Assembly: GCA_947447625.1 (NCBI GenBank)
Contig: CANFKS010000016.1
Location: forward strand, 1-51,191
Direction: 5' to 3'
Length of the DNA stretch: 51,191 nt
Source of the DNA: Rhodospirillales bacterium
GTDB lineage: Bacteria; Pseudomonadota; Alphaproteobacteria; Acetobacterales; Acetobacteraceae
Under the pieces are notes generated by a model that was not told the DNA's origin, searched no databases, and saw only the letters and a program-made list of their open reading frames with translations. The position numbers and the translations under genes were made by a program. This document shows, in pieces, positions 33,568 through 42,849 of the stretch. Positions within the stretch are counted from its first letter, which is position 1; each line of letters starts with the position of its first letter.

Positions 33568-36545
33568 GCCACGGTATTGACGTGGGAGGCGACGACTTGC
33601 GATCCGCTGGTTGCGGCATAACCGAGATTGGCCTGGGCGAAGGTTTGATTGCTCGTCGTCTGCGCCGTGGCACCCGCCGTCGCCTGATTGAGGATGCCTT
33701 TGGCGCCACCGGGCAGGATCATCGCATTCAGCGACTGGTCAGCAACTTGCACCACATTGGTCAGGGTGGAATTGCCGCTCATCGTCCCCTGCACTCCGAG
33801 TCCTGAGCCACTAACGGCCGAAATCGGCATGGCAGCCAGACTGCCGGACTGCCCAACCGGGGCCGAGGCCGCGTACGCAACCGCCTGATTGCCCAAGCTT
33901 GTCTGCATGCCATAGGAGGTCTGGGTCACCGCACCTGAGAGCCCGCCGCCCGCGGCACCGCCTGCGATGCTGTTGATCGCCAGTTGGGCGCCCTGACCGA
34001 TATCAGCACCGGTTGCGCTGCCGCCGGCGCCGTCATTGGAGATCACGTAGGCAACGTTGGAGGGATTGGGCGAGCCGCTGGAACTGCCCAGCGCGAACCC
34101 CTTTCCGGCTTGTCCGCTGGTTTGGCTGAAAGCGGCCGGGCTGGTGCTGCTGCCCAGGGAGGCGCCGGCAGAGATCATATTGATGCCGATTGCGTTGGAT
34201 TGGACAACGCCCGAGAGCTGCGCCGTGCCTTGGCCAAAGCCGCTGAAACTGCCGGCACCGATATAGTTTGTCGGTGAACCCGAGGTGGCGCCGAGCGGAG
34301 AGGACGGCGAACTGGGCCCCGCTTGCGCAATGCTGCCGTCGACAGCACCGCCGGACGCTATCGTGTTGACACCCAAAGCGAGGCTCTGCTTCGCATTCGC
34401 AACCGCCGCATTGCCTGCCAATTGTGACGTCGCGGCCTGGGTGTTCATGCTCGCAGTCGGCATGCCGTAATCCGCCAGCACCCCAAGAGACTGCGCGATG
34501 GTGCCCGCTGCACCGCTGTCGACTGCCCCGGTGGCCATAAACCCATTGACCATTGAGGTTGCGGCTTGAGCCACCCCGGTCAGGCCGGAAGCTCCAAAAC
34601 TGGTTACCGCCTGGGCATTATTGAAAATCGGAGGCTGTGCACCCGCGGCGGCAATGCCGACGTAAGGCCCATGATTGGCGCTCATCGCACCACTCGCCAC
34701 CCCATTTGTGACACCGCCAGTGTTCGTCATGGGAACCCCTTCCGCGATCCCCGAGCCACCATTGGGCGCAACGATGGTGGCCCCTGCCAGATTGCTGGCA
34801 GTAACGGGCGAGACAATCTGGGTTGCCGAAAAATCAATCGCATCGGCGCTCTGCGACAAGGCGCCGTTTACACGTCCGGAACTGTTGAAAATGTTGTTTT
34901 GGGTGGCAAAGCTTTGGTTCAGTGTCGTGACCGACGCAGGACCAATGCCAGTGGACGCGATCGCGCCGTTGAGTCCGGCGCCGAAACCGGGGCTGCCGAA
35001 TACGGCGAGACCTATCGTGCCGGTGCGTTGCAAAAATCCGGCCGGTCCGGTCGTCGTATCGAGTGGGGCCGCAGCGGTGCCGACGCCGACCGTATTGCTT
35101 GTCTGGGCAATCGATTGAATTACTGCCGTGATGGAGGCGGTGCCGGCAGATGTCGGGATGGGGCCGGCAAGCCCCGAAGGAGGAGAGGTGTTGGGGTTGA
35201 CGTACGCAATCGCATTAACGAAGCTATTGTTTGTATAACTACCTGGAGCCAGCAAGCCTGGAGCGACCGTAGAGGCAAACCCACTCCACGGAGAGCCGAC
35301 ATCATTGGTCTGCCCCTCATAGGGCATAAAACCACCAGCATCGATCGTAGAGGCCGTGACTTGGTTGGAGGTGATGACCGTGGCGGTCGAGCCCGCAACC
35401 GCGCTCGTGGCGCCCGGTGTCGTCGTGTCGAAGCCGGTGGACTGCCCGCCCGACAAAGTTACCCCGGCGTTTCTCACATTGCCGGATAGCAGGCTAAGAG
35501 CGTTCACACTATTGGACGCACTTTGTGCCAAATTGCTGACCGAGGGGTCAATCGCGGCAGAAATGGCGCCGGCCGAATAGGCGAGGGCACGGTTCACTGA
35601 CTGGAATGCGGTTTGCCCCTGGCTGAAACCATCGGTTGCCTGCTTCAACGACAGCGAAAGCCCACTTCCCTGCAAAGTTGCGGTATTGAAACTATTTGAG
35701 GCCTGCTGGCTGCCGGAGCCAGTGACGGAAGCCGCCCCCGCGCCGGTGTAGGCGAGCAGTGTGTTGACTGTGCTCATGTTGAGCGCACCGCCCTGGATAA
35801 TCGGAGTGGTGAGACCAGACCCGGTGTCCGGCGACGGGGCACCGGGGAGTTGGCTCAGCGTGACCGCGGTGCCGGCAGCGAAGGCCGCGCCGATGCCGTT
35901 GATCGTGTTGATGCCGATCTGGCTGCCGCCGACCTGGACGTTGCCGGGGGTCGGGCCATAGCCGCCGGTGAAGAGGGCGTTAAGCCCGCTCGGCGCGCCG
36001 ACGATCTGGTTCACGCCGCCGGAGATGGCCGCGTTGGTGTTGTTGATCGTGGTCGAGGTGCCCGCGTCGATTGTGGCACCACCTGTGCCGACGGCGGTAT
36101 AGGCCGAGGCGATCGTGTTGATCGTCACGCTCGGCGTGCCCGTGATCGGGGTTTGGTCGCCCAGGACGATGGGGACAGCGGCGCCGAGCGAGGTCAGCCC
36201 GATGGTGTTCAGTTGGTTCGAGGCCTGCTGCGTCTGGTTGCTCACCGCGCCGCCGAACAGGCCGCCGTTGGAGAGCGCCGTGGTGGTGTTGAGCAGGTCA
36301 AGGCTGGTGCCAGCCGGCAGCGGGCTGCTGCCGACGTTCGAGAAACCGCTCGCGAGGGAAGGGTCGAGGTTGGTCAAATTGACGACGGTTTGAGCCTGCG
36401 CCGTGCTCACCCCAAGCCCGCCCACCACCCCAAAAGCCACAACAAATCCGCGTGCGGTGCGCACCGCACAGGCTCTGGATGCGATCAATCCGGGCCTGTC
36501 AAGGCCCTGAGCAAGAGATTTGGAGCGGTTGACACGCCGTTTCAA
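33558..36545 (-). CDS. secreted repeat protein, 995 residues, curlin-like pattern
   Basis: I do not recognise a named family. The first 52 residues form an export signal with a hydrophobic run GFVVAFGVVGGLGV and a likely cut after AQA. The mature protein is almost entirely Ala, Gly, Ser, Thr, Asn, Gln and Val. It is built from irregular units of 40-60 residues of the form Q-x4-INxI-xx-GG-x-G-x3-Q, e.g. QLAINSIAGGAAGGGLSGAV and QSLALGVNTIASGG. This recalls the Gln/Asn ladder of curlin repeats and suggests a beta-solenoid or amyloid-like surface fibre. The start given is a TTG overlapping the TolC gene stop. GTG at 36464 would give a tighter signal peptide (RTARGFVV...) and is an equal candidate. 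It is the last gene of the secretion operon and probably a substrate or surface partner. Confidence 0.72.
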   Translation of the reverse strand: MKRRVNRSKSLAQGLDRPGLIASRACAVRTARGFVVAFGVVGGLGVSTAQAQTVVNLTNLDPSLASGFSNVGSSPLPAGTSLDLLNTTTALSNGGLFGGAVSNQTQQASNQLNTIGLTSLGAAVPIVLGDQTPITGTPSVTINTIASAYTAVGTGGATIDAGTSTTINNTNAAISGGVNQIVGAPSGLNALFTGGYGPTPGNVQVGGSQIGINTINGIGAAFAAGTAVTLSQLPGAPSPDTGSGLTTPIIQGGALNMSTVNTLLAYTGAGAASVTGSGSQQASNSFNTATLQGSGLSLSLKQATDGFSQGQTAFQSVNRALAYSAGAISAAIDPSVSNLAQSASNSVNALSLLSGNVRNAGVTLSGGQSTGFDTTTPGATSAVAGSTATVITSNQVTASTIDAGGFMPYEGQTNDVGSPWSGFASTVAPGLLAPGSYTNNSFVNAIAYVNPNTSPPSGLAGPIPTSAGTASITAVIQSIAQTSNTVGVGTAAAPLDTTTGPAGFLQRTGTIGLAVFGSPGFGAGLNGAIASTGIGPASVTTLNQSFATQNNIFNSSGRVNGALSQSADAIDFSATQIVSPVTASNLAGATIVAPNGGSGIAEGVPMTNTGGVTNGVASGAMSANHGPYVGIAAAGAQPPIFNNAQAVTSFGASGLTGVAQAATSMVNGFMATGAVDSGAAGTIAQSLGVLADYGMPTASMNTQAATSQLAGNAAVANAKQSLALGVNTIASGGAVDGSIAQAGPSSPSSPLGATSGSPTNYIGAGSFSGFGQGTAQLSGVVQSNAIGINMISAGASLGSSTSPAAFSQTSGQAGKGFALGSSSGSPNPSNVAYVISNDGAGGSATGADIGQGAQLAINSIAGGAAGGGLSGAVTQTSYGMQTSLGNQAVAYAASAPVGQSGSLAAMPISAVSGSGLGVQGTMSGNSTLTNVVQVADQSLNAMILPGGAKGILNQATAGATAQTTSNQTFAQANLGYAATSGSQVVASHVNTVAAK

Positions 36546-37951
36546 CGGGTCACCATCGGCCTAGCCGGATCGTCCGTAGCGCGCATGATGGCGTTGCCTT
36601 TGTGATCGAGAGCAGAGTCTAGAAATTTCGCGTCGGTCTCAGATATATCGCCTGCGAGGCGTTTGAGTTGCATCATATTAAGTAGATAATTGTAGCGCGT
36701 CGACAACAACAGACGCCGGACTTGCGAGAGGTCGCGCTCGCTGTCAAGCACTTCGGTAATCCGCAGAACCCCCGCGCTGAAACGCAACCGTTTGGACTGG
36801 GTCACGCGATCCTGCGCAGCGGTCGCGCGCGCCACATCCCCTGCCCGCGCAACGTTAGACATGATTTCCTGGTAGGCGATGCGCACCCGCTCCGCCACTT
36901 CAAGCTTCTGCTCATCGGTTCTGAAACGCGCAGCCTTGGCGCGGGCCATCGAGGCCATGGCCGGATAGCCTGCGCCGTCGGCATTAAACAGGGGCACGGT
37001 CAGGCGAAGCAGAACGGTGCGCTCGCTGGTCAGCGATCCGCCGCCATAGACCGAGCCGCCCGTTTCCTGGCGCGATTGCGTATAATTCAAATCGAGCCTT
37101 GGCGAGAGCGCCGCGGTCTGATGCTCGAAGATGGCCCATGCCTCGCCGGCTGCCGCGTGCAGAGCGGCAATATCTGGATTGCGGGCCTGGGCTTCCAGCA
37201 CCCAGGCCTGGGCATCGCTCGGCTGTGGCGGCGGCATCGGCAGCGGTCCGGCAAGCGGCTTTATCGCCAGGACCGGCCCCGCAGCACGATGCTCAAGACT
37301 ATCGAATGCCTCGGACAGCGCAGCAATTGCGTTCGTCAACTGCGCCCGGCTCTGCAACAGGCGCGACGTCACCTCGTCAACATCCATGCGGCTCGCCAAG
37401 CCACGCTGCGATCGGATATCAATCTCTGCCATCTGCTGGGCCAGCGCTGCCACCTCGGCGCGCGCCACAGCCACCGAGTCTGCCGCGCCGAGGGTCAGGA
37501 GATAGGCTTGAATAACCTCGAAGACAGCCCGTTGGCGGGTGGCCGCAAGTTCGGCGCGGGCGCGCTTCAGCCCCTCGTGTGCGCCATGCAACTGAGCAAA
37601 AATCCGAGGATCAAACACAGGCTGGTTGATCGTCAGCACATTGCCGTAATTGGCGAAATTGCTGATCCCCACCTGGTAGGCGCTGCTCGAGGAGCGCTTG
37701 ACGTTGAGACGTTCGCGGGAATTGTCGAACGTCCATGAGGCGCGGGGCGCAAAGCCCAGCAGCGCATCGATGCGCGAGCGTTCGGCCGCTTTCTGGCTGG
37801 CCACGCCGCCCAGCACGGCAGGACCGGTTTGCAGCGCCTGTGTCACCAGATCGAGCAGAGAAACCGGCGGCGGTGGCGCCTCCGCAGGGGTTGCGGCCTG
37901 CGCGAGGTGCCCAAGGGTCACGCTGATTATGAAGGCCAGGCGCAGGATCAT
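36542..37951 (-). CDS. TolC-family outer-membrane channel protein
   Basis: About 469 residues from ATG 37951, chosen because ATGA overlaps the adaptor gene stop; a frame from 37978 adds nine residues. An N-terminal signal peptide ends near AQA. The rest has the two-fold TolC pattern of long coiled-coil helices with beta segments, including RARAELAATRQRAVFEVIQA and, in the second half, DLSQVRRLLLSTRYNYL. This trimeric barrel-plus-tunnel would give the outer-membrane exit of the export complex. It follows the small adaptor gene and precedes the 995-residue protein gene with overlapping stops, so all are co-translated. Proteins of this family also serve RND efflux, but no RND pump gene is here. 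Confidence 0.88.
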   Translation of the reverse strand: MILRLAFIISVTLGHLAQAATPAEAPPPPVSLLDLVTQALQTGPAVLGGVASQKAAERSRIDALLGFAPRASWTFDNSRERLNVKRSSSSAYQVGISNFANYGNVLTINQPVFDPRIFAQLHGAHEGLKRARAELAATRQRAVFEVIQAYLLTLGAADSVAVARAEVAALAQQMAEIDIRSQRGLASRMDVDEVTSRLLQSRAQLTNAIAALSEAFDSLEHRAAGPVLAIKPLAGPLPMPPPQPSDAQAWVLEAQARNPDIAALHAAAGEAWAIFEHQTAALSPRLDLNYTQSRQETGGSVYGGGSLTSERTVLLRLTVPLFNADGAGYPAMASMARAKAARFRTDEQKLEVAERVRIAYQEIMSNVARAGDVARATAAQDRVTQSKRLRFSAGVLRITEVLDSERDLSQVRRLLLSTRYNYLLNMMQLKRLAGDISETDAKFLDSALDHKGNAIMRATDDPARPMVTR

Positions 37952-38769
37952 GGCGCAACCTGAGGATCGATACGGCACTTCAAGCCTGCCGGAAGCACAA
38001 GATCGGCATTGTCCAGTTCCACCCGAATACCGAACATGTCCGTCTTGGGATCAATCACTGGATCGACCAGCGTGACAACCGCCCGGCGCGGCGCGAGGCC
38101 GACAAGATCGAAACTCAGCCCAACCTGCATCCCCGGCTTGATGCCGGCGCGCACGCTCACCGGCAGCACGGCCTCGGCATAAAGCCGGTCAACCCGCTGG
38201 ATCACCACGACCGGGCGCTCCCCTGCCCGCTCGCCCGCGGACAGGGCGCGCTCGGTGACCACCCCGTCGATCGGGCTCCGGATCTCCTTTACCGCGATCA
38301 TCGCCCGCGCCACCTCCAAATCGGTGCGCGCCTCCGCAAGAGCCTCCTGGACGGAGGCCAGATCATGGAGCGCGATTTCGCGATCGGTACGGAGTTGATC
38401 ATAATCTTGTTCGGAAATCACGTTCTTGGCAAGCAAATCGCGATTGCGCGCCAAGGTGCGGTCAAGCATTGCAAGTTTGGCTCGGCGTTGGCGCAGCGCC
38501 GCCTCGGAATTGGCCCGCAGCAGCGCCGATTGCACCTGCGCCTGTTCAACCTCGCTATGCATACGCGCCAGGACTTGCCCGCGGCTGACGCGCGTCCCGC
38601 GATCAACCAGCACTTCCGACAGAACCCCAGTGGTCAGGGCGGAAACTTCGCTATGCTCGACGGCAGTCAACTGACACGGCGCATCGGGCAGGATCTCGGC
38701 CCGTACCGTAAGCGGTTCGAGCAGCAGAGAAACCGCGAAAATCAATCGTAGAGTGGCCGCGCTAGGCAT
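37948..38769 (-). CDS. periplasmic adaptor protein (HlyD/RND-MFP family), small
   Basis: A 273-residue protein from ATG 38769. A much longer frame, up to 39390, runs antisense-like through the upstream M50 gene and is rejected. A Sec signal peptide ends at VRA. Then come the lipoyl half-motifs (VEHSEVSALTTGVLSEVLVD and VKEIRSPIDGVVTERALSAG) around an alpha-helical hairpin of Ala/Arg/Glu-rich sequence (about 80-150). The C-terminal beta-barrel (about 185-270) ends in LKCRIDPQVAP. It would join the inner-membrane parts to the TolC-like channel. It lacks a membrane anchor other than the cleaved signal. The start overlaps the M50 fusion gene stop by eight bases. Confidence 0.85.
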   Translation of the reverse strand: MPSAATLRLIFAVSLLLEPLTVRAEILPDAPCQLTAVEHSEVSALTTGVLSEVLVDRGTRVSRGQVLARMHSEVEQAQVQSALLRANSEAALRQRRAKLAMLDRTLARNRDLLAKNVISEQDYDQLRTDREIALHDLASVQEALAEARTDLEVARAMIAVKEIRSPIDGVVTERALSAGERAGERPVVVIQRVDRLYAEAVLPVSVRAGIKPGMQVGLSFDLVGLAPRRAVVTLVDPVIDPKTDMFGIRVELDNADLVLPAGLKCRIDPQVAP

Positions 38770-40924
38770 TGAGCCTCCGAAGAAAGAGCAGGCGAAGTTG
38801 GCGCCAGAGTTGCAGGCCAACCGGCGCTGGCTCGAGCATGAAGCGGACATGAACCCGCCCATTGAGAAACCTGACCGGGATCCCGCCGTGCGGACGCAGC
38901 ACAACCTCAAACAGCGCCTCGGCAGCGCGCAAAATACCATCTGCGCCCCGTGTGGTCGCAAACGGCCCACCCCCTTCAATGGACAACACAGCGCTGGGCA
39001 GGATATCGCTGGCCTGCGGCACCAGTTCGACCACCTCGGCCGTAAAGCTTTGCAGAACATCCCAACCGGGACGAACCTCCGCAGTGCTGCCACGATTGAC
39101 GCCCGCGCGCAGATCGGCAATCCAACTGGCCGGTGCAACGGCGCGGATGACCGCCCGATCCGCACTCCAAATCGCCCCCAGCGTCTCGCCGCGCGTGACA
39201 TAACGGCCCGGAAGATCAGAAGCACGCGCGGCGAGGAGGACACCCTCCGATGGGCTCCGCACAACAAGGGCTGCCGCGTCGCGGTCAGCATCGGCGAGGC
39301 GTTGCCGCGCGTGGCGCAATTGCTCCGCACTGGCCTCGGCGTGCCCCGGGTCAATCGCAACCGCCTCGATTTGACGGGCGCGCCACTCATCCACCTCCGC
39401 CCGCGCCCGCAGCCGGCGCATCTCCAAGCTGGAATCCTCCAGTTGGATCAATGGGTCGAATTTTTGAACCTGCGCCCCCGGAAGCTGTATCATGCTCACC
39501 ACAACACCCGCCACGGCAGGCCGCAGCGTTGCCTCCTCCGGCATCACCACAACGCCTTGCACGACAAGGGTTTGTGGCGCCGGCAGCACAAACAACAGTA
39601 CGGCCACGGTGACGATCGCAAGCGGCACGACCACCAGCCCCCGCCGCGGGCCGTCCGGCCCGATCCGTCTGACCGCACCGACCAAGCCCGTCGCCGCCGG
39701 AGCGACGTAGCCGAGCAACGACCAGCCAGCGAGCAGGAAGCCAAGTCCAGGGTAGTGCTCGGCGACGAAAAAAGCGATCACCAGCATCAGCATGAGCCGA
39801 TAGAGGAAAGATGTCGGGCCATAAAAGGCGAACCACCACCGTTCGGCGGCGTTCGCCATCGGCAGCACGACATTGGCCTCGCCCAGGACATGGCGGCGGA
39901 ACAGGCCGCTCAAATACTGGCCGGAGCGCATACCCAAACCAGGGATGCCCAACAGATCCGTCAGGATATAATACCCGTCATAGCGCTGCAGCGGATTGCC
40001 ATTGAACAGCAGCGTAGAAAATCCGCTGATTACGATGATATTATAGCAAATCACGCGAATGGCGCCCGCTTCCGCCTGCGACCAAACCAGCAGCGCGATG
40101 CTGCCCAGAAACATTTCCACCATGATGCCGGCCGCGCCGACCAGCATACGGTCGCCCCGGCGAACCAACACGGCAGAAGCGCTGGCATCCACATAGGGTA
40201 CCGGCATGAAGGCTGCGAACAGGATCCCGACTTCACGCACTTCGCCGCCGAGACGCCGCAGCGCCAGACCGTGACCGAGTTCGTGCAACACCTTGATGAT
40301 GGGATAAGCGAGGCTGGCCAGGGCGATGTTCTCCATCGTCAGCAACCGATCGGAGAAGTCGGCAGTCAGCTCCTGCCAATGCATCAACCCGATCAGGGCC
40401 CCCATGCTCACCACCGCCAGCCACAGCAGCAGGCCAGCCGGGCCAAAGATCCAGCCCAGCCAAGGCAGCAAGCGGCTCAAGAGGTCGGTCGGATCAAGCA
40501 GCCGGAATTTCAGCGACAAGGGCGAGCGGAGCGATTGGAAAAACTTGCGCCGGCGCAGTGCGGTATTTCGCGCATCGAGCCGCGCCACATCTGGAACCGT
40601 ATCGGAGCGGAGGAGTTCGAGAGCATTCAGATGATGGATGAATTGCAGGACCGCCTGAGCATCCGGCGCAGTCTCCGGATTGCGTGCCTGCAAGGCCTTG
40701 AACACATCTTCCAAGCCACGCCGCCCATCGAGGGCTCCGAGCATCTCGGCGCCCTCGCCGGACACGCGATAATACCGGTGCGCCGCCCGGTCATGGAACA
40801 CATACCAAACCTTGCCCTGATAGACATGGCGATAGCTATCGACATGGGGCTTCAGTCGGAAGGAACGCGGCTGGCTGCCCCCGACGGGGTGTGCGGCGAA
40901 AGCGGGGAGCACGGCCTCGCTCAC
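38762..40924 (-). CDS. PqqD-like / site-2 protease (M50) / HlyD fusion protein
   Basis: A 720-residue protein with a GTG start at 40924 overlapping the upstream gene stop (GTGA); a TTG at 40984 is less likely. Residues 20-110 resemble PqqD/RRE domains (YYRVSGEGAEMLGALDGRRG). Next are six or more transmembrane helices carrying the zinc motif HELGH at 214-218 and the second M50 motif NPLQRYDGYY (Asp316), both intact. From about 455, after a helix LAIVTVAVLLFVL, comes an HlyD-like half with RPAVAGVVVSMIQLPGAQVQ and VVRSPSEGVLLAA. The fusion puts an intramembrane protease on a periplasmic adaptor. Neighbours are the GAF-HlyD gene upstream and the small adaptor downstream. Cleavage of a secreted or anchored substrate is inferred. 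NCBI-style annotation would call it peptidase M50. Confidence 0.85.
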   Translation of the reverse strand: MSEAVLPAFAAHPVGGSQPRSFRLKPHVDSYRHVYQGKVWYVFHDRAAHRYYRVSGEGAEMLGALDGRRGLEDVFKALQARNPETAPDAQAVLQFIHHLNALELLRSDTVPDVARLDARNTALRRRKFFQSLRSPLSLKFRLLDPTDLLSRLLPWLGWIFGPAGLLLWLAVVSMGALIGLMHWQELTADFSDRLLTMENIALASLAYPIIKVLHELGHGLALRRLGGEVREVGILFAAFMPVPYVDASASAVLVRRGDRMLVGAAGIMVEMFLGSIALLVWSQAEAGAIRVICYNIIVISGFSTLLFNGNPLQRYDGYYILTDLLGIPGLGMRSGQYLSGLFRRHVLGEANVVLPMANAAERWWFAFYGPTSFLYRLMLMLVIAFFVAEHYPGLGFLLAGWSLLGYVAPAATGLVGAVRRIGPDGPRRGLVVVPLAIVTVAVLLFVLPAPQTLVVQGVVVMPEEATLRPAVAGVVVSMIQLPGAQVQKFDPLIQLEDSSLEMRRLRARAEVDEWRARQIEAVAIDPGHAEASAEQLRHARQRLADADRDAAALVVRSPSEGVLLAARASDLPGRYVTRGETLGAIWSADRAVIRAVAPASWIADLRAGVNRGSTAEVRPGWDVLQSFTAEVVELVPQASDILPSAVLSIEGGGPFATTRGADGILRAAEALFEVVLRPHGGIPVRFLNGRVHVRFMLEPAPVGLQLWRQLRLLFLRRLNA

Positions 40925-42822
40925 GGCAACCACTCCCAGAGCTTCAGGCGCGCCCAGGACAGCATCGTTCGGGTCCAAATCCAAACATAATGACGCTCCC
41001 CGACATTGATCTTCGCGACCCCCTGCATCCCCGGCCGCAGTGCCTCATGGCCCGCTTCAACACTGCCGGGTGCAAGATGCGCATCAACACGAAAAACGGT
41101 CCTGCCATCCTTGGCACTGGCAATTGGCGTGACCAGTTCCACCGTGATCGGATACGTTTCGTAGGGGAGCGCGGAGAGCACCAGGCTACCGGTCTGGCCC
41201 GGCACAATCTCTGCGAAGTCGCCCTCCTCGATCTCCACCGCGATGCGATAGCGCAAGAGCGGCGACAATTCATACATCACATCACCCCGGCGCACCGGCG
41301 CACCGATTTGCTGGGTCATGTCACCGGAGATCACCAGGGCGTCAAACGGTGCGCTCACGCGCGCGCGCAACAAGTTCTCCTGAACCAGCTTGAGTTCGGC
41401 TTCGGATTGCTGCCGTCGGGCCAACGAGATCGCGGCCTGTGCCATATCGCGGCGGCCAACCGCATCGCTCACCTGGCGTTGCGCCTCTGCGATCCGCGCG
41501 CGGGAATCGAGTTGTTGCAGCACGAGATCTCGGTCATCAAGGCGCAGGATGGTCTGCCCCGCTTGCACGCGCTGCCCGGGGCGAACCGCAGCTTCCTGGA
41601 TATAGCCATCGAAGGGCGCCACAATGGCACGGCGCAGAGCCCCCTCTAGCGTGGCATGACCAGCCATGCGCGCTTCGCCTCGGCCAAAAATCAGCCCCAG
41701 TGAGACCGCAGCAAAAGCGGCCAACCCCATCCAACGCCTGCGGTCTCCCCCGATGGTCCACTTGCGCACATTCCGCCGCAGCAAGGCCACCGCATGCGTC
41801 GGTAAATCGCGCTCTCCGGCATGACGGAGTTCCAGCAGGGGCGCCAGGAGCCCGACCAAATGGCGCCACGCCTCGATCATCACCAGTTCCGGCGCCGGCC
41901 CTTTCCCCTCGAAACACACAACAAAAGTGAGGCGTTCAACGGTGATCGGAATGCTCACCGCCCAATCCGCGTCATGCAATCGGCACAGCCTGTCATGCGC
42001 ACCGATCGCGGCGACCTGATCCTGCGGAACCGGCCAACATACGGCTGAGCCGGCGGAAACCGCCTCATCCAAGGCCGCCATCAAGGCAACCATGAAATCC
42101 GTCCGCACCGTCGCCAAACCCCCTCGCGACGTGGCAAGAACACGCTGCGGCGCCTGTTCCGCTGCCCCGAGGCTGACCCGCACTATGTCCAAATGGTCGG
42201 CCAAATACGTACAAAGCGCCTGGCCCACCGAGGCAAGACTGCCCTTGACCGATGTCAGACCGAGAGCCCGGACCACCAGATCAGCCTGGGCACGCTGGGC
42301 CGCCGCGTCACGCGGGGCAATGATCCGGGTGAACCAGGCCGCTGCCCATTGGGCGAAGCGGGTCGCACGATCCAATTCCAACGGACTGAGCGGGCGGAGT
42401 TCAAGTGCCACCACCGCTTCCATTTCCCCGCCAACCATGATGGGGACCGCGATTTGCGCCGGCAATTCCTCCGCACCTGCGGCCGGAGAGGATACCCCCT
42501 CCCCGCCCCCGGTCTGTCCGATCGGTTGGCGAACCTGCAGGCAGCGTTCGGCGACTTTGGCCAGCAACAAACTGGCCTCGCCATCGCCGATTGTCGCGGT
42601 GCGGGTGTAGCGCTGCACTGTGCCAAGCCGCATCGCGACGAAGCCGCCGAGCACGGCAGGCTCCATCGGATGCAGCGCTTGATCGATGGTGGCGGCAAGC
42701 AGTTTCAGCCACGCGAGACTGAAAGCGGCGGCATCATCGCTCGACAAAAGGTCGCGCCACGCCTGCGGTTCCGCAAACGCGCGCTGTGCGCGCGTCGCCG
42801 ATCCCGGCAATGCCGCGTTCAT
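40921..42822 (-). CDS. GAF-domain / HlyD membrane fusion protein
   Basis: A 633-residue protein from ATG 42822, after a purine-rich ggagagcagagg. Residues 30-165 and 185-335 look like two GAF-type sensory folds, with IAVPIMVGGEMEAVVALE and VSIPITVERLTFVVCFEG as core strands. One transmembrane helix (364-380) follows. The periplasmic part (396-610) is an HlyD barrel-sandwich (VAPFDGYIQEAAVRPGQRV and VSAPFDALVISGDMTQQ) with a coiled coil and beta-barrel domain. The layout suggests a cytoplasmic regulatory input controlling a periplasmic adaptor. The gene stop overlaps the M50 fusion start, so the two adaptors are made together. The GAF assignment is by pattern and moderately certain; the HlyD part is strong. 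Confidence 0.8.
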   Translation of the reverse strand: MNAALPGSATRAQRAFAEPQAWRDLLSSDDAAAFSLAWLKLLAATIDQALHPMEPAVLGGFVAMRLGTVQRYTRTATIGDGEASLLLAKVAERCLQVRQPIGQTGGGEGVSSPAAGAEELPAQIAVPIMVGGEMEAVVALELRPLSPLELDRATRFAQWAAAWFTRIIAPRDAAAQRAQADLVVRALGLTSVKGSLASVGQALCTYLADHLDIVRVSLGAAEQAPQRVLATSRGGLATVRTDFMVALMAALDEAVSAGSAVCWPVPQDQVAAIGAHDRLCRLHDADWAVSIPITVERLTFVVCFEGKGPAPELVMIEAWRHLVGLLAPLLELRHAGERDLPTHAVALLRRNVRKWTIGGDRRRWMGLAAFAAVSLGLIFGRGEARMAGHATLEGALRRAIVAPFDGYIQEAAVRPGQRVQAGQTILRLDDRDLVLQQLDSRARIAEAQRQVSDAVGRRDMAQAAISLARRQQSEAELKLVQENLLRARVSAPFDALVISGDMTQQIGAPVRRGDVMYELSPLLRYRIAVEIEEGDFAEIVPGQTGSLVLSALPYETYPITVELVTPIASAKDGRTVFRVDAHLAPGSVEAGHEALRPGMQGVAKINVGERHYVWIWTRTMLSWARLKLWEWLP

Positions 42823-42849
42823 CCTCTGCTCTCCGGCCTCGGTAATGAT

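Noticed and set aside
38769-39390. Upstream extension of the small adaptor gene
   Set aside because: The extension is Arg/Cys-rich and overlaps the M50 fusion gene in another frame; ATG 38769 gives a proper signal peptide.
38753-40990. 745-codon plus-strand frame opposite the M50 fusion gene
   Set aside because: Composition is dominated by His, Gln and Arg without membrane or catalytic motifs, while the minus strand shows HELGH and HlyD motifs in order.
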